Origin: Thermoplasmata archaeon
GTDB lineage: Archaea > Thermoplasmatota > Thermoplasmata > JAGHBH01
Assembly (NCBI GenBank): GCA_030673205.1
Contig: DAOVJP010000111.1
Span: forward strand, 1 to 5,472
Length of the DNA stretch: 5,472 nucleotides
Direction of reading: 5' to 3'
In this document: positions 1-3,871 of the stretch, one piece after another
Position numbering within the stretch: the first letter of the stretch is position 1
Layout of the letters: each line of letters begins with the position of its first letter
Translations under genes and position numbers: made by a program
The notes under the pieces: generated by a model
Seen by the model: only the letters and a program-made list of their open reading frames with translations
What the model was told of the DNA's origin: nothing
The model's database searches: none

Positions 1-1
1 C

Positions 2-481
2 TACACATTCACAAAGACCTATGCCATGACAGGTTGGAGGATAGGGTATCTGCATGCTGATGGGGAATTGATCCCGCAGATCAGCAAGGCGCACATCCCC
101 TTCGCCATCTGTGCGCCCGTCGTGTCCCAGTATGCGGCGCTCGCGGCTCTGAGAGGCCCCCAGGACTGCGTGAAAAGGTTCAGGGACCATTATCTCTCCG
201 CCCGTGATCTCATGTGTAAGCGTCTCGATGATCTCAACTCGATCTTCGAGTACACCAGGCCAGATGGCGCGTATCTCATGTTCCCCCAGATATTGACCGA
301 GGAAGGGAAGGACTCGACATCCTTCTGCAAAGGACTGTTGAGCAAGGCAAAGGTATCAACGACACCTGGGATAGCCTTTGGTCCCACGGGCGAGGGCCAT
401 CTGCGGCTCTCGTTCTGTGTTCCCGAGGCGGAGATAAACAAAGCGTTCGACAGAATGGAGACCTATTTTGGTGGTGTGTAA
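2..481 (+). CDS. PLP-dependent aminotransferase, class I/II (3' part only)
   Basis: This is the C-terminal 159 codons of a fold-type I, pyridoxal-phosphate aminotransferase of the aspartate aminotransferase family (COG0436-like); the 5' part lies outside the window. The visible frame opens with TFTKTYAMTGWRIGY, the classic cofactor-binding motif. Its Lys (bases 14-16) should form the internal aldimine with PLP, and the Arg of GWRIG (38-40) should bind the cofactor phosphate. Near the end, PGIAFGPTGEGHLRLSF carries the family's substrate-carboxylate Arg (404-406). It ends with TAA. These enzymes are cytosolic and move an amino group between an amino acid and a 2-oxo acid. The substrate cannot be read from this part, so no gene symbol is given. 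An ATG at 26 is internal to the motif and is not the real start. The hydrolase gene follows 77 bases later in the same direction without a visible terminator, so co-transcription is possible. Confidence 0.93.
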   Translation, partial: YTFTKTYAMTGWRIGYLHADGELIPQISKAHIPFAICAPVVSQYAALAALRGPQDCVKRFRDHYLSARDLMCKRLDDLNSIFEYTRPDGAYLMFPQILTEEGKDSTSFCKGLLSKAKVSTTPGIAFGPTGEGHLRLSFCVPEAEINKAFDRMETYFGGV

Positions 482-558
482 TGGCTGAGGTAGCGATGGT
501 AGTGGAGGGGGAGAGAGTGTGGAGGGAGTGGTGACGATAGAGATATAGAGGTGATAGA
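482..558 (+). other. C-poor purine-rich intergenic spacer
   Basis: This 77-base gap separates the aminotransferase and hydrolase genes. It is strongly G/A biased on the + strand, with only three C residues, and consists of GGTAGTGG, GGAGGG and GAGAGAG-like runs. There is no T-run that would act as an archaeal terminator and no convincing TATA box, which fits read-through transcription between the two genes. Its only assigned function is the ribosome binding site at its right end. Confidence 0.6.
548..555 (+). promoter_or_regulatory. Shine-Dalgarno site for the MBL-fold hydrolase
   Basis: GAGGTGAT is an eight-base match to the complement of the archaeal 16S rRNA 3' end, three bases before the ATG at 559. 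With the in-frame TAG at 538-540, it fixes the start of the downstream gene. Confidence 0.8.
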
Positions 559-1203
559 ATGAAGATAACCATCATCTACGACAACGAGGTGTGGAAGAAG
601 GGCACTAAGGCGGACTGGGGCTTCTCCTGCCTTGTGGAAGCATATGGGAAGAGGATACTTTTTGACACAGGCGCGAAGGGATCCATACTCCTCGGCAACA
701 TGGAAAAACTGGGCATAGACCCGGTTACGGTGGAAGAGGTGTTCATCTCCCATGACCACTGGGATCACACGGACGGTCTTCCATCCCTTCTGGCTATCCG
801 ACCGCTCAAGGTCTATGTCCCTTCCTCTTTCAAGAGCCATGTCAAGGGGGGCGAGATGATATCGATAGAAGAGCCTACGGAGATACATGAGAGCATCTTC
901 TCGACCGGGGAACTCGTGAGCCCGGTCCGTAATGAGCAATCCCTGGTCGTCAAGGCGGAGCAGGGGTTGGTGGTCATAGCCGGGTGCTCACACCCAGGCG
1001 TAGAAAGCATTCTAAAAGTGGCCTCCCAGTGGGGGAAGGTCCATGCTCTCATAGGAGGGCTTCATGGGTTCCAGGATCTCGAGCTTATCAAAGATATATC
1101 TCTCATCTGCCCCGTCCACTGCACCGAGCACAAGCTGGAGATACGCTCCCTATACCCCGATAGGTACATCGTAGGAGGGGTGGGCAAGACGATAGAGATA
1201 TGA
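559..1203 (+). CDS. Metallo-beta-lactamase-fold metal-dependent hydrolase (COG1237-like)
   Basis: This 214-residue protein is a cytosolic metallo-beta-lactamase-fold enzyme with no signal peptide. The metal-binding motif is SHDHWDHTDG (residues 64-73: H65, H67, D69, H70). Further expected ligands lie in GCSHPGV (H145), GGLH (H169) and PVHCT (H187). The FDTG at 35-38 is the usual strand before the active site. The GCSHPG, GGLH and HCT blocks are typical of COG1237. Archaeal members of that group include the methanopterin-pathway enzyme that makes a dihydropterin-ribofuranosyl-aminobenzene phosphate; most members are uncharacterised. The protein is shorter than the roughly 250-280 residues I expect for the group, with a compact segment between H70 and C143. 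The exact reaction is not readable. The start is supported by a strong Shine-Dalgarno site and an in-frame stop just upstream. It lies 40 bases before elp3. Confidence 0.88.
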   Translation: MKITIIYDNEVWKKGTKADWGFSCLVEAYGKRILFDTGAKGSILLGNMEKLGIDPVTVEEVFISHDHWDHTDGLPSLLAIRPLKVYVPSSFKSHVKGGEMISIEEPTEIHESIFSTGELVSPVRNEQSLVVKAEQGLVVIAGCSHPGVESILKVASQWGKVHALIGGLHGFQDLELIKDISLICPVHCTEHKLEIRSLYPDRYIVGGVGKTIEI

Positions 1204-1216
1204 GCGCCGCATCTGA

Positions 1217-1222
1217 TTTATA
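1217..1222 (+). promoter_or_regulatory. TATA box (box A) for elp3, leaderless arrangement
   Basis: TTTATA is centred about 25 bases before the elp3 ATG at 1244. Archaeal transcription starts about 25 bases after the TATA centre, which puts the predicted start at or next to the ATG, so the mRNA would be leaderless. Consistent with this, the bases before the ATG are pyrimidine-rich (CCCTCCCTCCTTTTTCTC) and lack a Shine-Dalgarno site. The A-rich BRE expected just upstream is weak. The TTTTT at about 1232-1236 could also help end transcription of the preceding gene. Confidence 0.5.
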
Positions 1223-1243
1223 CCCTCCCTCCTTTTTCTCATC

Positions 1244-2827
1244 ATGGGCCATCCTATTATCGAGCCGAATGGAGAAGATGCGGAAATATACAGCATTCCC
1301 CGTATAATAGAGGCCATAATCGCCGGGGTCATAACGAACCAGGAGGGGCTCCAGAAGGCAAAGAAGGACCTTGCCCGAGCCAACAAACTAGGCAGCCTGC
1401 CCTCCAACGCCGACATACTGGCCCATGCCAGCCCCGAAGAAAGGCCGTTAGTGGTAAAGTTCCTCCGTCTCAAACCCACCAGGACGCTGAGCGGCGTGGC
1501 CGTGGTGGCGGTTATGACCTCCCCCGCTGATTGTCCCCATGGAAAATGTGCGTATTGTCCGGGGGGAGTGGAGAACGGTTCCCCCCAGAGCTATACTGGC
1601 AGGGAGCCAGCGGCGCTTCGAGGAGGGCAGCATGGGTTCGATCCATACCTGCAGACGGAGGCACGTCTCCAGGCACTGGAGGAGATAGGCCACCCCACGG
1701 ACAAGATAGACCTGATAATAATGGGGGGGACGTTCACAGCCAGAGAATGGGAGTATCAGGAGGGCTTTGTGAAGAACTGTCTGGACGCGTTGAACGGCTG
1801 CCCTTCCATCTCTCTACAGGAAGCACAGGACCGCAACGAGACTGCCCGACACAGGTGTATCGGGCTCACGGTGGAGACCCGCCCCGATTACTTCATGGAG
1901 GAGCAGGTGGAGGCCTCCGTTCATCTTGGTGCCACCCGCGTGGAATTGGGGGTGCAGACCACCTTCGACCACATATTGGATGGGGTGCATCGGGGGCATG
2001 GGACGGAAGAAACAAGGGAGGCCACGCGCCTTGCCAGGGACCACGGTCTAAAGATATGTTACCACATGATGCCTGGCCTCCCCGGCACCACCCAGGACAT
2101 GGACGTGGAGGCCTTCAAAACGATATACACCGAACAGGATTACATGCCGGACATGGTGAAGATATATCCCACGCTCGTATTGAAAGGCACACCGTTGTAC
2201 GACACCTGGCAGAGGGGAGAGTACGCTCCGTTGTCCACCGAAGAGGCCGCACAACTTGTGGCGGACATCAAACTTCTCACACCCACTTGGGTGAGGATAC
2301 AGCGTGTGCAGAGGGACATACCCAGCCCTCTTGTGGACGCGGGGGTGAAGAAGAGCAATCTCAGGCAATACGCACAGCGTGTACTGGACGAGCATGGAGA
2401 GCGGTGCCCGTGCATAAGATGCAGGGAGATAGGACACGCCCCTTCGAACACAGTTCTGGATGGGGAGGGGTTAGAGGAGCATACGAGGATATACAAGGCG
2501 GGAGGAGGGGAGGAGGCGTTCATAAGCCTGGATATAGGAGGGTGGTTGGTGGGGTTCGTCCGCATCCGCCGCCCCTCTTCCAAGAGCCCCTATCCAGATA
2601 TGGCCCTTCTGCGGGAGCTTAAGGTGTTCGGCCAGGAGGCTCCGATAGGTGAGAAGGGGGAATGGCAACACCGCGGCCACGGAACACGTCTGATGGGGTT
2701 GGCCGAGGACCAGGCTAGACGCTGGGAAATGGGCGGGGTGCGTGTCACGAGCGGCGTGGGAGTACGTGGGTATTACAGGAAACTGGGCTATGAGAGGGAG
2801 GGAATGGGAATGGTGAAGAGGTGGTGA
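1244..2827 (+). CDS. elp3: Archaeal Elp3: tRNA uridine(34) 5-carboxymethyl synthase (radical SAM / acetyltransferase)
   Basis: This 527-residue protein is a complete Elp3, which uses S-adenosylmethionine radical chemistry and acetyl-CoA to place a carboxymethyl group on C5 of tRNA wobble uridine 34. An N-terminal helical tRNA-contacting segment covers about residues 10-80. The radical SAM core (about 85-360) has the CX4CX2C iron-sulfur motif DCPHGKCAYCPGG (C97, C102, C105), then the conserved GGTFTA, LTVETRPD, ELGVQTT and MMPGLPG blocks. A likely zinc site is CPCIRC (C388, C390, C393). The GNAT acetyltransferase domain (about 412-527) has QHRGHGTRL (475-483) for acetyl-CoA and GYYRKLGYE (509-517) near the end. 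Length matches archaeal homologues, which work without the eukaryotic Elp1/Elp2 partners. The ATG at 1244 is the first after the in-frame TGA at 1214-1216. All key residues are present. Confidence 0.97.
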   Translation: MGHPIIEPNGEDAEIYSIPRIIEAIIAGVITNQEGLQKAKKDLARANKLGSLPSNADILAHASPEERPLVVKFLRLKPTRTLSGVAVVAVMTSPADCPHGKCAYCPGGVENGSPQSYTGREPAALRGGQHGFDPYLQTEARLQALEEIGHPTDKIDLIIMGGTFTAREWEYQEGFVKNCLDALNGCPSISLQEAQDRNETARHRCIGLTVETRPDYFMEEQVEASVHLGATRVELGVQTTFDHILDGVHRGHGTEETREATRLARDHGLKICYHMMPGLPGTTQDMDVEAFKTIYTEQDYMPDMVKIYPTLVLKGTPLYDTWQRGEYAPLSTEEAAQLVADIKLLTPTWVRIQRVQRDIPSPLVDAGVKKSNLRQYAQRVLDEHGERCPCIRCREIGHAPSNTVLDGEGLEEHTRIYKAGGGEEAFISLDIGGWLVGFVRIRRPSSKSPYPDMALLRELKVFGQEAPIGEKGEWQHRGHGTRLMGLAEDQARRWEMGGVRVTSGVGVRGYYRKLGYEREGMGMVKRW

Positions 2828-3000
2828 GTGGGGGAGGGGGCTGTGAGGGGGAAAAAGGTGTATCTGGCAATAGTTATAGAGGGCGATGCTCGGCCTTCGC
2901 TGAGAGAGAAGATGAGGCACACATTGAAGGATATGGAGGAAGAATATGGGGAGCGCCTGTCCCCTGGCAGAATGAACAAAAAGGGATCTCCCTGGAATAG
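2828..3000 (+). pseudogene. Probable decayed or truncated coding fragment behind elp3
   Basis: Right after the elp3 TGA and in the same frame, a GTG opens a reading frame that runs to 3130. Only its first 45 or so codons look like protein: KKVYLAIVIEGDA followed by the charged helix REKMRHTLKDMEEEYGERL. This beta-strand-plus-helix pattern resembles the C-terminal end of small archaeal alpha/beta sensor-type domains, but I cannot name the family. After about 2959 the frame becomes Pro/Ser-rich and unconvincing. A shift to the frame beginning at 2953 gives PVPWQNEQKGISLE and a TAG at 2998-3000, a more natural ending, so a frameshift is possible. Possible starts are GTG at 2828, 2843 and 2858. 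It could instead be a genuine short protein or the remnant of a longer one whose N-terminal half was lost. The function is unknown. Confidence 0.3.
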
Positions 3001-3183
3001 AGAGATATCTAGACCGTTTCCGTCGCTAATTCTCCCTCCTTCCATCTTCTCGTTTTCATCCCACCTTCCGGTAGGGGTATTGGGCGATGGCCGCAGTGCC
3101 GTGTGCATGGTATGGGCGAGTCGATGTTGATCTGGGGCGGGTTTTGGCAGTATGTCTGGTCTTTGTTCTGGGCCAAGCCACGG
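3001..3183. other. Convergent intergenic region, no gene recognised
   Basis: These 183 bases lie between the end of the elp3-side sequence and the 3' end of the - strand gene. They hold a pyrimidine-rich tract at about 3028-3060 (TTCTCCCTCCTTCC, then CTTCTCGTTTTC), which could end + strand transcription. There is no strong hairpin plus T-run and no recognisable tRNA or repeat. A 50-codon frame from ATG 3087 is open, but nothing about it looks like a conserved protein. Confidence 0.5.
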
Positions 3184-3525
3184 CTAGGAGTATAGGACAT
3201 CGATCCCGTGAATATCCCGTTCCACGATGGGTTCACTAGGCGCCGCCGAGGCCTCTTCTGGCACCGTCAGTTGTCCATTGGACTCTTCCATGTTCTCGAG
3301 GATATCGTGCATCTCCTTCTTTGCCCTAGTCTTGAGTTGGGGATTGTAGATGGCCGCATTGATGGCTCTCTCTATCAGGATAGAAAGCTTTCTACGGGGA
3401 ATGCTATCTTTTGTCTCTCCCATGTCCTTTATCTGCTTTGCAATGACGAATTTAGCCATGGGACCCGCGAATTTCTCTAATGCCTCGGCGAGCATGTCAA
3501 CGGGAGACTGCTTGACCCCAACCAT
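3184..3525 (-). CDS. Small conserved-looking protein of unknown function
   Basis: This 113-residue soluble protein has no signal peptide or membrane segment. Residues 10-75 form a compact, probably all-helical domain containing GPMAKFVIAKQIKDMG (21-36), then IPRRKLSILIERAINAAIY (42-60) and AKKEM (68-72). Residues 76-113 are an acidic, Pro/Ala/Ser-rich, probably flexible tail. The pattern of GP-hydrophobic-AK followed by a second helix with LI-E resembles small domains found at the ends of prokaryotic regulators and kinases. That is only a resemblance, and I do not recognise the family. The gene reads towards elp3 and is divergent from the solute-binding protein gene. An archaeal TATA box lies about 27 bases before the ATG. 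The first ATG (3525) is preferred, although its GGAGGTG is only one base away; residue 11 (ATG 3495) is the alternative start. Confidence 0.72.
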   Translation of the reverse strand: MVGVKQSPVDMLAEALEKFAGPMAKFVIAKQIKDMGETKDSIPRRKLSILIERAINAAIYNPQLKTRAKKEMHDILENMEESNGQLTVPEEASAAPSEPIVERDIHGIDVLYS

Positions 3526-3526
3526 G

Positions 3527-3533
3527 CACCTCC
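3527..3533 (-). promoter_or_regulatory. Shine-Dalgarno-like GGAGGTG almost touching the start codon
   Basis: On the - strand, GGAGGTG ends one base before the ATG at 3525. This is a perfect anti-16S match, but unusually close for ribosome positioning. The predicted transcription start falls at or just beside this site, so the site may not be transcribed in full. The initiation mode (leaderless or Shine-Dalgarno) is therefore ambiguous. Confidence 0.45.
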
Positions 3534-3548
3534 AAAATGGGGAAGCGC

Positions 3549-3556
3549 ATATAAAA
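3549..3556 (-). promoter_or_regulatory. TATA box of the small - strand gene
   Basis: On the - strand this reads TTTTATAT, preceded by a purine-rich GCGAATAGG that could serve as the BRE. Its centre is about 27 bases before the ATG at 3525, which predicts a start of transcription at or within a few bases of the start codon. Confidence 0.6.
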
Positions 3557-3728
3557 CCTATTCGCTTGTTTAGATTTTTGGATAATATACGCCTTTTCTT
3601 CTAATATTTCGATACTATTGGTTATGATATCTTGTCCCCTCATCCTGGAACTGATAAAGATAGTGGAACCCTATTTTTTCACCCCAGCATAAGATTTAGT
3701 TATTTAATGTTAATACATTTTTTGTTCA

Positions 3729-3738
3729 TTTCGCGAAA
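3729..3738. promoter_or_regulatory. Palindrome TTTCGCGAAA, candidate operator
   Basis: This perfect 10-base palindrome lies in the divergent intergenic region, about 95 bases before the likely TATA box of the solute-binding protein gene. Its symmetry suits a dimeric regulator, but one copy in AT-rich DNA could be chance. No regulator can be named. Confidence 0.2.
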
Positions 3739-3826
3739 AGTCGTTTTTAGGGGGAATTCGGTATTCAAACGGCTAGCAAGACGGCCAGTAGATATGACAA
3801 AAAAATAATAGAGCAAGAGAAAAACA

Positions 3827-3833
3827 GATATAC
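3827..3833 (+). promoter_or_regulatory. Probable TATA box of the solute-binding protein gene
   Basis: GATATAC is preceded by an A-rich AGAAAAACA that could be the BRE. Counting about 25 bases on gives a transcription start near 3856, just before the ribosome binding site, and a leader of roughly 16 bases. Other AT-rich stretches upstream are possible alternatives. Confidence 0.4.
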
Positions 3834-3856
3834 TGCTAAGTGATTCATAGTGGCAC

Positions 3857-3863
3857 AGGAGGG
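3857..3863 (+). promoter_or_regulatory. Shine-Dalgarno site of the solute-binding protein gene
   Basis: AGGAGGG lies eight bases before the ATG at 3872, which is normal spacing. It supports that start, together with the in-frame TAA immediately before it at 3869-3871. Confidence 0.8.
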
Positions 3864-3871
3864 AAAAATAA

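Larger units (their letters stand above)
3526..3871. other. AT-rich divergent intergenic region
   Basis: These 346 bases separate the - strand small gene from the + strand solute-binding protein gene and are clearly more AT-rich than the surrounding coding DNA. The region contains the promoters of both genes and several other TATA-like stretches (3583-3590; 3701-3710). It also holds an imperfect hairpin followed by T6 (3620-3679), a perfect 10-base palindrome TTTCGCGAAA (3729-3738) and a pair of direct repeats (3769-3776 and 3781-3788). No convincing protein-coding frame was seen on either strand. Confidence 0.7.

Noticed and set aside
26..481. ATG at 26 as start of a small aminotransferase-like gene
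   Set aside because: The ATG is inside the PLP-lysine motif, and the frame continues upstream through the catalytic Lys to the window edge, so this is the end of a longer gene.
463..939. - strand frame of 158 codons across the spacer and hydrolase gene
   Set aside because: It is antisense to the hydrolase with its metal motifs, and its C-terminal part is only the complement of the purine-rich spacer (Ser/Pro/His/Leu-rich).
1531..2622. Long + strand open frame (363 codons) overlapping elp3
   Set aside because: It is a shadow frame: its translation is low-complexity Gly/Arg/His-rich, and it lies wholly inside the well-supported elp3 gene.
3087..3239. 50-codon + strand frame with a hydrophobic VLAVCLVFVLG segment
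   Set aside because: It has no convincing ribosome binding site, overlaps the 3' end of the - strand gene, and its composition does not resemble a conserved protein.
3624..3654. Possible C/D box small RNA: ATGATAT (C-like) and CTGA (D-like)
   Set aside because: The C box matches only five of seven positions, the spacing is too short for a full archaeal C/D RNA, and no clear internal D'/C' pair or terminal stem is present.
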